From contig CALWBV010000015.1 of NCBI GenBank assembly GCA_944376205.1, positions 1-35,960 of the forward strand: a DNA stretch of 35,960 bases. The letters are read 5' to 3'. The stretch comes from an uncultured Christensenellaceae bacterium. Its GTDB lineage: Bacteria > Bacillota > Clostridia > Christensenellales > UBA3700. Below the pieces are notes generated by a model. It ran no database searches and had not been told where the DNA came from. It saw only the letters and a program-made list of their open reading frames with translations. Every line of letters starts with the position of its first letter. Position 1 is the first letter of the stretch. Made by a program: the position numbers and the translations under genes. Shown in pieces: positions 6,742 to 13,276 of the stretch.

Positions 6742-7791
6742 CTAAACGGTGTGTTTGCTCATCATGTCCTCGTCGTATAAGTCGAAATCGTAATATTCAG
6801 CAAGTTCTTCTTCGGAAATGTCTTCCTGATAATCTTTTTCCTGCGGCTGAATTTTGTTTTTCGTCATCTCGAGCAAAACTTTTTGTCTCAATTCGTTGTC
6901 ATTAGGTTTGTGCTTGAGAGCTTCGTCTTTTTGTATAAGTCCTTGTGCTACGAGTTTGTTTTCGAGAGGTGTAAGTCTCATATCGTACAAGTCGTAATCA
7001 TAGCCGTAGAAGTCACAGATGGTGTGATCGTAAAGTTCCTGTGTTGCCTTGCGGAGGTATTCGACGTTTTCCTTATCGCTGAGACCTTCCTTGGGATAGA
7101 TGGCGGGCAATATCTTGACGGTAACGTCCTTTTTGACGCCGAGTTTCTTTCTGAACCAATTGGGTTCTCTGAAGAGAATTACGGTCAGTATGACAGGTAC
7201 GTTATTTTTTGCGGCATAGTGGAAAGCTCCTTTTTTGAGAGGACGGGAATTTTCGTATCTTTCCCACAGAGCCTGTTCGGCATAGAATGTTACGACCGAA
7301 TTACCTTTTTGGAAGATATCCGTAATTGTCTTATCGAGGTTGCTCATCGCCTTTATGGAGTTGGCGAGAGGCAAGAATCCGCCGCAACGGAAGAATTTGC
7401 CTCCGAGTCCTTTTTTGATATTGAAGTATGCGCCTGTCATAAAGTGTCTGTGTCCGAATGCTACTTGGAAGTTGATCATGGTATCGAGGAGCAAAACGTG
7501 GTTGGATACTCTTATGGCGTTGTCAACTTTTTTAAGATTGTCTTTACCTTCGATTTTGAGGTCAAAGAGCAATTTGTTGGCAAGGGGCAACATTGTGCGC
7601 AGTGCGCCTTTGACGAAGAATTTTCCTACTTTGAAGCCTGCCGTATCGGGTTGGAAAACGTAATCCTTATCAACGGTAATGGCATTTTCGTCGGTAAAAG
7701 GTCTCGTCCATTGGTCATAAGCTTCCATACGCGCATAATTGGCGTGCATCTGATCAAAATCTTTTTGTGTAATTTTCTTTTTCTTTTCCAT
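6742..7791 (-). CDS. PlsC-like acyltransferase
   Basis: Counted from ATG 7791 this is 349 residues of the glycerolipid acyltransferase (PlsC/LPLAT) superfamily, whose members move an acyl chain onto lysophosphatidate or a related lipid. The catalytic HX4D motif is NHVLLLD (His98, Asp103). The region corresponding to FPEGTRS reads FYAEQALWE (159-167), followed by the substrate-site SRPLKKGAF, so the family's PEG is not conserved. The last 60 residues are strongly acidic (QEDISEEELAEYYDFDLYDED). A TTG at 7806 would overlap the upstream gene; the ATG eight bases after that gene's stop is the better start. It is the second gene of a pair with a lipid glycosyltransferase. The exact substrate is unknown. 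Confidence 0.8.
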   Translation of the reverse strand: MEKKKKITQKDFDQMHANYARMEAYDQWTRPFTDENAITVDKDYVFQPDTAGFKVGKFFVKGALRTMLPLANKLLFDLKIEGKDNLKKVDNAIRVSNHVLLLDTMINFQVAFGHRHFMTGAYFNIKKGLGGKFFRCGGFLPLANSIKAMSNLDKTITDIFQKGNSVVTFYAEQALWERYENSRPLKKGAFHYAAKNNVPVILTVILFREPNWFRKKLGVKKDVTVKILPAIYPKEGLSDKENVEYLRKATQELYDHTICDFYGYDYDLYDMRLTPLENKLVAQGLIQKDEALKHKPNDNELRQKVLLEMTKNKIQPQEKDYQEDISEEELAEYYDFDLYDEDMMSKHTV

Positions 7792-7799
7792 AATACAAC

Positions 7800-8936
7800 C
7801 TAACAATTAACTATATATGATGCGATTTTATCGGCACCGTTGTCCGTCTTGTCTAATCTGAAAGTATTTATTGTGTACTTGTCTAGCAAAGACGGATTGT
7901 CAATCCAGCTTTCTATCTTCTGACGGATTTTAAGAGGACTGAATATAGCTTCTCCGCAACCGAGAGTATCGACGAAATAATTGATTGTCGCCTTTTCTAT
8001 CGGATGGGCGTAATAATCAATGAGTACGGGAGTGTGCATATAAACGCTGTCGAGAACTGCGTTGGGACCTCCCTTGCAGACGAATACGTCGCTTGCCGAA
8101 TAGTATTCGTGAATATTTGGCATAAAAGGCAAAACCGTAAGGGTGATATTATCCGGCAGGTTTTGCTTGATAGCGGTGTACTTGTCGTAGAGTTTTTTAT
8201 TTTTGCCTGCGACGAAGATAAGTGACAGCTGTCTGTCGGTATCTAGGAGGTAAGCCGTTACAACGTCGGCTTTTGCTTTTGCGTAAGCGCCGTCAGCGAC
8301 GATTACGGTAAACTTATCTTCAGGCAGGCCGAACTTTCTGCGGTAATACTGTTTGTCAAACGTGCTTTCGAGAATGCATTTGCGAGTCGTGCACGGTACG
8401 AGATAGAGGTTTTTTCTGTCGAAGTGACGCTTTATAGCTTGTTCGTAAGCTAGCGAGTTGTTGACAAAGAAGATGCCTTCTTTGCGATTGTCCCACCACA
8501 TATGCACATTGTTGTCGGGATTGTAAGTCACGATTTGCGTATCGGGATGGAGTTTTTTGTACTCGAGTCCGCAATACGTCATAAAATAATGAGTGCTGAC
8601 AATGATGTCGGGCGCCACCTTTTCAAAATACTCGATTACGCCTTTAGTTGCTCCTCTGAAAGTTGTTTTGTGCAAAAGTCTGAAAAACTTGAGCCCGAAG
8701 AGTGACAAAATATGAAAACACATATTGCCGTAACCTTTGAGAGAATTGGTCATCTTGGTATTTTTGATGATAAATTTCTCATAGCTCAACATTTTTTTGT
8801 TGTTGCCCTCATGCATAACGTATGAATTGACTACTTGTATGTCCTTATATTTTTGAAGGCTGTCGCTTATGGATTGTATCGCAGTGATATGACCCATACC
8901 CGACTCAAAGTACGTCAAGAGTATTTTTTTCGGCAT
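7800..8936 (-). CDS. GT28 glycosyltransferase, UgtP/MGDG-synthase type
   Basis: The 378-residue protein has the two-domain GT-B form of processive diacylglycerol glycosyltransferases (UgtP/YpfP and plant MGDG synthase). The N-terminal acceptor domain starts MPKKILLTYFESGMGHITA with the SGMGH loop (12-16), and the C-terminal nucleotide-sugar domain carries CKGGPNAVLDSVYMHTPV (287-304). Such enzymes attach glucose or galactose from UDP-sugar to diacylglycerol at the inner membrane face, giving glycolipids and lipoteichoic-acid anchors. AAGGAGG four bases before the ATG is a very strong site. The acyltransferase follows eight bases later, so the pair probably sets membrane glycolipid composition. 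Family is confident; the sugar is not known. Confidence 0.87.
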   Translation of the reverse strand: MPKKILLTYFESGMGHITAIQSISDSLQKYKDIQVVNSYVMHEGNNKKMLSYEKFIIKNTKMTNSLKGYGNMCFHILSLFGLKFFRLLHKTTFRGATKGVIEYFEKVAPDIIVSTHYFMTYCGLEYKKLHPDTQIVTYNPDNNVHMWWDNRKEGIFFVNNSLAYEQAIKRHFDRKNLYLVPCTTRKCILESTFDKQYYRRKFGLPEDKFTVIVADGAYAKAKADVVTAYLLDTDRQLSLIFVAGKNKKLYDKYTAIKQNLPDNITLTVLPFMPNIHEYYSASDVFVCKGGPNAVLDSVYMHTPVLIDYYAHPIEKATINYFVDTLGCGEAIFSPLKIRQKIESWIDNPSLLDKYTINTFRLDKTDNGADKIASYIVNC

Positions 8937-9039
8937 ATAACCTCCTTACAGACACAGTATGTACATATAAGAAAGGTAAATTTTTAAGGTACAGATTTAG
9001 CAAAACTAATTGACTTTTATCGATTAATTTACTATTCTT

Positions 9040-9068
9040 ATTATAAGCTAAATCGCAAAAAATATCAA
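9040..9068 (-). promoter_or_regulatory. Promoter of the glycolipid operon
   Basis: On the minus strand TTGATA (9063-9068) and a perfect TATAAT (9040-9045) are 17 bases apart. The remaining 100-base leader to the start at 8936 shows no clear structure. Confidence 0.75.
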
Positions 9069-9178
9069 TCTAAAAAACCACTCCATTTGTGCTCAAAATG
9101 TATGATATTCGACATTTTTACTTCAAAATGTACATTATTATACCACTTTTTCGGCAAATTGTTGGGGGTTAATAAATA

Positions 9179-9208
9179 GTTAACAGTCAGTTTATATTGA
9201 GTTAACAT
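9179..9208 (+). promoter_or_regulatory. Promoter of the TetR-family gene with paired GTTAACA sites
   Basis: TTAACA (9180-9185) and TAACAT (9203-9208) are 17 bases apart. Each belongs to a copy of GTTAACA (9179-9185 and 9201-9207), so two palindromic GTTAAC sites, 22 bp apart, cover the -35 and -10. This is a candidate operator for the regulator itself or for another protein. The region 9085-9130 also has two copies of TCAAAATGTA. Confidence 0.45.
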
Positions 9209-9263
9209 AGACGAAATAATCGTAAAAAATAGATTGATGTAAAAAAAATCGGAGGGGAATTTT

Positions 9264-9833
9264 ATGGATAAAACAAAAAAGGACAGACGTTTCAAACGTA
9301 CTCAACAGCAGCTTTTGTGTGCGCTTAAAGAACTTATCTCAACAAAGAGCGTAAACAATATATCTGTCAGAGAACTTTCAGAACTTGCCGACGTCAACAG
9401 AGCGACGTTTTATTTGCATTATCGTGATCCTTACGATATGCTTGAACAACTCGGCAACGAGTTTATCGAAAACATGAAATGCATTCTCATCAAGGACAAC
9501 GAGAGTTTTAATCCTGCAAAAAGTTTCGTCAATCTCTATAAGTTTGTAAAAGAGAATTACGACATAGCTTACATTCTTTTCAGTCCTAATTGCGACAGCG
9601 GTTTCGGAAGACACCTTGAAAAATCTCTTGAGAAGTTTTGTTTCGATAGCTGGATTGTACGTGCAAAGGACGACGATTCCAGAAATTGCGACTATTACAG
9701 CGTTTATCTCGTCGCAGGTATAAAAGCCCTTCTCGAAAAGTGGGTCTACGACGGTTTTATCGAGTCACCCGAAGAAATGGCGAAACTGTCGCAGTATTTT
9801 ATGATGTATGGGGGAAAACAATTCTGGGAATGA
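9264..9833 (+). CDS. TetR/AcrR-family transcriptional regulator
   Basis: The 189-residue protein has an N-terminal TetR helix-turn-helix (about residues 10-60; ISVRELSELADVNRATFYLHY is the DNA-reading part) and a C-terminal ligand and dimer domain like the TetR_C_8 group (SPNCDSGFGRHLE, later YFMMYGGKQFWE). A GGAGGGG ribosome site precedes the ATG. It is divergent from the glycosyltransferase-acyltransferase pair and separated by 327 bases holding both promoters, so the simplest reading is that it controls itself and the lipid operon. The ligand is unknown; the operon's role suggests a lipid or membrane-active compound (inference). Confidence 0.88.
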   Translation: MDKTKKDRRFKRTQQQLLCALKELISTKSVNNISVRELSELADVNRATFYLHYRDPYDMLEQLGNEFIENMKCILIKDNESFNPAKSFVNLYKFVKENYDIAYILFSPNCDSGFGRHLEKSLEKFCFDSWIVRAKDDDSRNCDYYSVYLVAGIKALLEKWVYDGFIESPEEMAKLSQYFMMYGGKQFWE

Positions 9834-9891
9834 GAGCGCGCTTGTATAGCACTGCGCCTTTGCGAATTTCGGGAACGCCCCTCACCGTCAC

Positions 9892-10455
9892 GTACGGCAA
9901 GTACGCTTGGGATTCGGGGCAACCGCCGAGAATTCGCAAAATCACAGCACTCTCCAAACGCTCGGGTTATAGAAATGTGCCCTTTGCACTTAAAAAACGA
10001 AAATCACGCCACTCTCCACGCTCGCACAGAGTAGGTAATATAGAAAGTTTGCTTGGTGCACCTGCACAGATTTATATAAAAGATTTATATTCTAGATATT
10101 TTGACGGCAAGTACGATCGGGATTCGGGACAACCGCCGAGAATTCGCAAAATCACAGCACTCTCCAAACGCACGGGGTATATAGAAATGCGCACGTAGCA
10201 CTTAAAAACAAAAATCACGCCACTCTTCACGCTCGCACAGAGTAGGTAATATAGAAAGTTTGCTTGGTGCACCTGCACAGATTTATATAAAAGATTTATA
10301 TTCTAGATATTTTGACGGCAAGTACGATCGGGATTCGGGACAACCGCCGAGAATTCGCAAAATCACAGCACTCTCCAAACGCACGGGATATATAGAAATG
10401 CGCACGTAGCACTTAAAAACAAAAATCACGCCACTCTCTGCGCTCGTATATAGTG
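9892..10455. repeat. Triplicated 210-bp non-coding repeat
   Basis: A unit of 210-211 bp beginning ACGGCAAGTACG occurs from about 9893, 10103 and 10314. Copy one has diverged; copies two and three are nearly identical; copy three is truncated after about 140 bp. Each unit also contains two related sub-units marked by AAAATCAC followed by CACTCTC or CACTCTT, six in all, starting at 9938, 10000, 10148, 10211, 10359 and 10422 (spacings alternate 62-63 and 148). Short frames across it lack ribosome sites. The unit is richer in GC than the AT-rich spacers elsewhere in the window and looks like a dispersed repeat family. The spacer 9834-10849 holds this array, a terminator, a hairpin element and the promoter of the next gene. 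Confidence 0.85.
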
Positions 10456-10525
10456 GGTAATAAAGAGGTGTGGATTCCTTTTATTCCCGCCTACGATTGC
10501 ACGCATTTTAGCAGTAAATAATTAG

Positions 10526-10554
10526 AAAAACCGCCATTTTGCAGGGCGGTTTTT
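10526..10554. terminator. Bidirectional terminator after the repeat array
   Basis: AAAAACCGCC (10526-10535) and GGCGGTTTTT (10545-10554) form a perfect 10-bp stem around a 9-base loop. Confidence 0.85.
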
Positions 10555-10568
10555 GCGTGTGTATGCGT

Positions 10569-10629
10569 GTGCGTACGATAAATTATCTCTAATTAATACA
10601 ATTTAAGTCTTGGGTAAATTGTATTAATT
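10569..10629. repeat. Composite hairpin element, copy 1
   Basis: GTGCGTACG (10569-10577) is followed after 13 bases by a perfect 15-bp inverted repeat, AATTAATACAATTTA (10591-10605) and TAAATTGTATTAATT (10615-10629), with the 9-base loop AGTCTTGGG. The inner nine base pairs and the loop recur in the copy at 27917-27977; the stem also recurs at 24165-24203. The outer six pairs differ but stay complementary. It lies just after a terminator. Confidence 0.8.
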
Positions 10630-10763
10630 AATTTATATATAAATAATAGGGCGCCTATTTTTGAATAAGCGCCTTCTCTTAATTTGTCAAATACTGCCAA
10701 TTTATAATCTGAACTTTGTCAAGATTGTCAAAGTTTCCTCCTCACGTTATATCGTTGCAATAT

Positions 10764-10842
10764 TTGAATATCTATTTATTAGTTATATTATATTTCCCAT
10801 TATAATGGAAAGTCAAGTATTTTTCCCAATATTATGGAAAAA
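10764..10842 (+). promoter_or_regulatory. Promoter and paired operators of the first XRE gene
   Basis: TTGAAT (10764-10769) and TATTAT (10786-10791) are 16 bases apart. Directly downstream are two sites matching TTTCCCA-N6-TGGAAA: 10793-10811 (core CCATTATAATGG is a perfect palindrome) and 10822-10840. They are offset by exactly 29 bp. Their position at the expected transcription start suits self-repression by the XRE protein. Confidence 0.6.
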
Positions 10843-10849
10843 TATAATT

Positions 10850-11065
10850 ATGGAAAACAAATCGACTTTCGGAGAAAAATTAAAAGAGTTGAGACTTGAG
10901 CGTGGGTTGGGTCAAGTTGCGCTTGCCAAAGAGTTGGACGTAGGTAAGTCTGTAATAAGTCTTTGGGAATTAAACAAATGTGAACCGACGCTGTCAAAAC
11001 TTATAGCCATTGCAAAATTTTTCGACGTATCTATCGATTGGCTGGCAGGCATAGAGGAATGTTGA
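10850..11065 (+). CDS. Small XRE-family repressor
   Basis: Counted from ATG 10850 this is 71 residues, almost entirely a Cro/C1-type helix-turn-helix: FGEKLKELRLERGLGQVALA, then VGKSVISLWELNKCEPTLSK and IAKFFDVSIDWLAG. There is no extra ligand or protease domain. The open frame extends upstream to 10661, but that part crosses the promoter and operators and has no ribosome site. The site before 10850 is weak (GGAAAA), so expression may be low. It is transcribed alone, with paired operators and a terminator. Most likely it regulates itself and unseen targets. Confidence 0.82.
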   Translation: MENKSTFGEKLKELRLERGLGQVALAKELDVGKSVISLWELNKCEPTLSKLIAIAKFFDVSIDWLAGIEEC

Positions 11066-11088
11066 TCAAATACGATCAGCATTTTTTT
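11059..11088 (+). terminator. Terminator after the first XRE gene
   Basis: ATGTTGATC and GATCAGCAT form a 9-bp stem with one G-T pair, overlapping the stop codon and followed by six T residues. Confidence 0.85.
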
Positions 11089-11157
11089 GTTATGTGGAAA
11101 ATTTGTGTGACAAAACTCTTTTGATTATTCAATCTGCTAGTTTTAGATGTATATTGA

Positions 11158-11226
11158 CTAAAATTCGGTTGAGAATAGCGGGGCGTAACTTATCGCAGTT
11201 AATCGCAAATATTCACCGCTACACAT
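11158..11226 (-). CDS. Candidate 22-residue small protein after the MATE gene
   Basis: The stop codon of the MATE gene is part of TAAGGAG, and this perfect AAGGAG lies six bases before an ATG at 11226. The frame then encodes 22 residues beginning MCSGEYLR and ending LFSTEF before TAG. A full Shine-Dalgarno at ideal spacing fused to the stop codon favours translational coupling to the transporter. The peptide has no membrane helix or recognisable motif. No terminator is obvious beyond it. It could be a real small protein or a chance frame. Confidence 0.4.
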   Translation of the reverse strand: MCSGEYLRLTAISYAPLFSTEF

Positions 11227-11236
11227 ACTAGTCTCC

Positions 11237-12661
11237 TTACAGTTTTTTCTGGGCAGTCTTAAGCCATCTCTTTGACAGGTAGAATATAAACGATACCAGC
11301 GTGCCGAGTATCCAGCCTATCGGCCAGCTCCACCATATCGATACATATCCGAGACGGAAAGCTTTGACAAACAGATAGCTCAATCCGACTCTTATTATGA
11401 GGTCGGTCATGGTGCTTGTCGTAAAGCCCGCCATATCGCCTGCGCCTCTTATAAATCCGTCGAAGGTGATCTTTATGCATACGATGATGTAGAAGGGAGC
11501 AAGGATATAGAGGAATTGAGCGCCTATGGATATGATTTCTTCGTTGTTTTCGCTTGTGAAAATCGACACCAGACCTCTTGCGAAAATTACGTAGATTGCA
11601 GTCGATACGAGCGCAATGATTATCGTACTTATCATGCCGCCTTTGAGGCCTTCTTTAGCTCTGTCGAGACGTTTTGCGCCGATATTCTGCGACGTAAACG
11701 TTGCCATTGCGTTGGAAATCGTCGTGAATACAGATATTATGATATAGTTTATCTTGAATGCCGAGCCGTAAGCCGCCACGAGGTTTGCACTCGAGAAAGA
11801 GTTGATAAGGCTTTGCACGAAAAGTTGACCTATCGACACTGTGGAGTTTTGCAGAATGCTGGGAATTGACATCAGCATTATGCTTGACCATATCGACATT
11901 GAGAAAAATTTGTTTTCGAGAAGCTTGTGAGTATGTACCTGTTGTTTAACGCCTTCGATTTGTTCGCCTTCGGCGTGCATGTCTTCCTTGGGCAGTTTAC
12001 GCAGATGTACAAGAAGAAGTATGAGTGAGACGATGCTTGCGATGCCTTGCGCAATGAATGTGCCCCAGGCAAGACCTTTGACGCCCATATTGCAGTATTT
12101 TACGAATATGATATCTATTATTACGTTGAAGATTGTCGAGCCGATGAGCAGCCACAGAGGAGTATTTGAGTTGCCAAGCGCCTGGAATACCGAACTTACG
12201 ACGTTGTAAAGGAAGAGGAAAGTCAGACCGTAGATATAGATATTGAGATAATCGACGCTCTGTTGGAATACCGTTGCGCCCAGGTCCTCGGAGTTCATGA
12301 GAGACAACAGTGGCTTTGCGGTGAAAACGCCGAGCACGGTAAATATAACGGCGAATATAATTATGTTGATTAGTGCGGTAGAGATGCAGAGTTTTGTTCG
12401 CGAATAATTCTTTGAACCGAAAATACGGGAGATGACCACGCTTCCTCCCACGCCGAAACCGTTGCCGATTGCGATGAAAACGACCGTTACGGGGTAAGCA
12501 GCGTTTACAGCTGCGAGCGCACCGCCGCCGTCATGTATGAAGTTTCCTGCGATAAGACTGTCCGCAATGTTGTAAAACTGTTGAAACAGTACGGATATTA
12601 TCATAGGTATGGCGAAAGCGTACAGCACTCTCAAGGGTTTGCCCATTGACATATCTTTCAT
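11237..12661 (-). CDS. MATE-family multidrug/sodium antiporter
   Basis: The 474-residue protein has the twelve-helix MATE architecture: two six-helix halves joined by a charged cytoplasmic loop near residues 210-250 (RKLPKEDMHAEGEQIEG). Typical features are the start KPLRVLYAFAIPMIISVLFQ, QFYNIADSLIAG in helix 1 and QALGNSNTPLW in the first half. MATE proteins export cationic drugs or metabolites using Na+ or H+ gradients. A longer frame from 12715 exists, but ATG 12661 has AAAGGAG eight bases upstream and gives a normal N-terminus. A leader of about 170 bases and a tiny leader frame precede it; a possible 22-residue ORF follows. Substrate cannot be told. Confidence 0.92.
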   Translation of the reverse strand: MKDMSMGKPLRVLYAFAIPMIISVLFQQFYNIADSLIAGNFIHDGGGALAAVNAAYPVTVVFIAIGNGFGVGGSVVISRIFGSKNYSRTKLCISTALINIIIFAVIFTVLGVFTAKPLLSLMNSEDLGATVFQQSVDYLNIYIYGLTFLFLYNVVSSVFQALGNSNTPLWLLIGSTIFNVIIDIIFVKYCNMGVKGLAWGTFIAQGIASIVSLILLLVHLRKLPKEDMHAEGEQIEGVKQQVHTHKLLENKFFSMSIWSSIMLMSIPSILQNSTVSIGQLFVQSLINSFSSANLVAAYGSAFKINYIIISVFTTISNAMATFTSQNIGAKRLDRAKEGLKGGMISTIIIALVSTAIYVIFARGLVSIFTSENNEEIISIGAQFLYILAPFYIIVCIKITFDGFIRGAGDMAGFTTSTMTDLIIRVGLSYLFVKAFRLGYVSIWWSWPIGWILGTLVSFIFYLSKRWLKTAQKKL

Positions 12662-12832
12662 AGCGTTTGCTCCTTTTGTGCCATGCCATAATAATTCAAA
12701 CCCGCCCCGGGGCATGTTTTTTACGAGCCTTTTGACTCGGGTAATTGCCTTGTATCGGCATGAATTTGCCGACTTAAAACCACGTTTGTCTTATTTTGGT
12801 TGGCGTTGGTGTATCTTTCCCATAATTTTACC
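12662..12832 (-). promoter_or_regulatory. Structured 170-base leader of the MATE gene
   Basis: Between the predicted transcription start and the MATE ATG the minus strand holds: a 10-codon frame MGKIHQRQPK (ATG at about 12813, weak TAGG site); a TCGGCA/TGCCGA hairpin; a CGAG/CTCG hairpin; the self-complementary GCCCCGGGGC; and a CATGCC...GGCATG pairing that ends shortly before the AAAGGAG. Several pairings are mutually exclusive (GGCA and TGCC occur more than once). There is no U-rich terminator, so control at translation is more likely than attenuation. I could not match it to a known riboswitch class from memory. Confidence 0.45.
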
Positions 12833-12838
12833 TATAAT

Positions 12839-12867
12839 GTTATACTCCACATGTTCGCCGAAATCAA
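12839..12867 (-). promoter_or_regulatory. Promoter of the MATE gene
   Basis: On the minus strand TTGATT (12862-12867) and TATAAC (12839-12844) are 17 bases apart. Confidence 0.6.
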
Positions 12868-13218
12868 TCGATTGAAAGAAATTTTTCAAAATAGATAATA
12901 TTGAATAAATTAATTTGATATATAAAAAATATCGTTAATATATTTTAAAGAAAACATAATAGCCGTTTTTTATTGTTTCATTGAGCGGATTTATTAGTGA
13001 AAACACTAAAATAGCCCTAGGCAGATTAAAAAATATGCTAATTGGTACAATATTAACAAAAAAGCTTTTTAATGCTCACGTCAACAGTTTATATTGTGAT
13101 ATAGTCCAAAACATGCGATATTAATTTATAAAATCTCCCAATTGCAAAGATAGACGGATAAAATCTAAAAAGCGTCTGAAAATATGCTAAAATTCTCTCA
13201 AAGAAAACAAATTGGGTA
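12868..13218. other. AT-rich spacer, nothing further recognised
   Basis: This stretch between the divergent MATE and glgB promoters is very AT-rich, with stops in all frames. I see no ribosome site, convincing hairpin or repeat beyond short palindromes such as AAAAAGCTTTTT. Confidence 0.6.
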
Positions 13219-13247
13219 TTGTATATTAAAAAGTATTATGATATAAT
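13219..13247 (+). promoter_or_regulatory. Promoter of glgB
   Basis: TTGTAT (13219-13224) and TATAAT (13242-13247) are 17 bases apart, with an extended TGA just before the -10. The 16-base block TTATGATATAATTTTA is shared exactly with the glgP promoter. Confidence 0.8.
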
Positions 13248-13276
13248 TTTATTAGTAATCATAAGGAGAACAGGCA

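Noticed and set aside
7792..7806. TTG start of the acyltransferase at 7806
   Set aside because: It would overlap the glycosyltransferase stop and has no ribosome site; ATG 7791 fits better.
9065..9295. 76-residue minus-strand frame in the TetR/lipid intergenic region
   Set aside because: No ribosome site, overlaps two promoters and the TetR start.
9686..10198. 170-residue plus-strand frame over the end of the TetR gene and the repeat
   Set aside because: It overlaps the TetR gene in another frame and continues through the repeat with no start signal.
9892..10455. CRISPR array
   Set aside because: The repeat units are 210 bp with related sub-units and no unique spacers of constant length; no cas genes nearby.
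10661..10849. N-terminal extension of the first XRE protein
   Set aside because: It would translate the promoter and both operators and lacks a ribosome site; ATG 10850 gives a normal XRE protein.
12662..12832. Known riboswitch (guanidine/ykkC, preQ1 or THF type) before the MATE gene
   Set aside because: I could not match the conserved loops of these classes from memory, so the leader is left unclassified.
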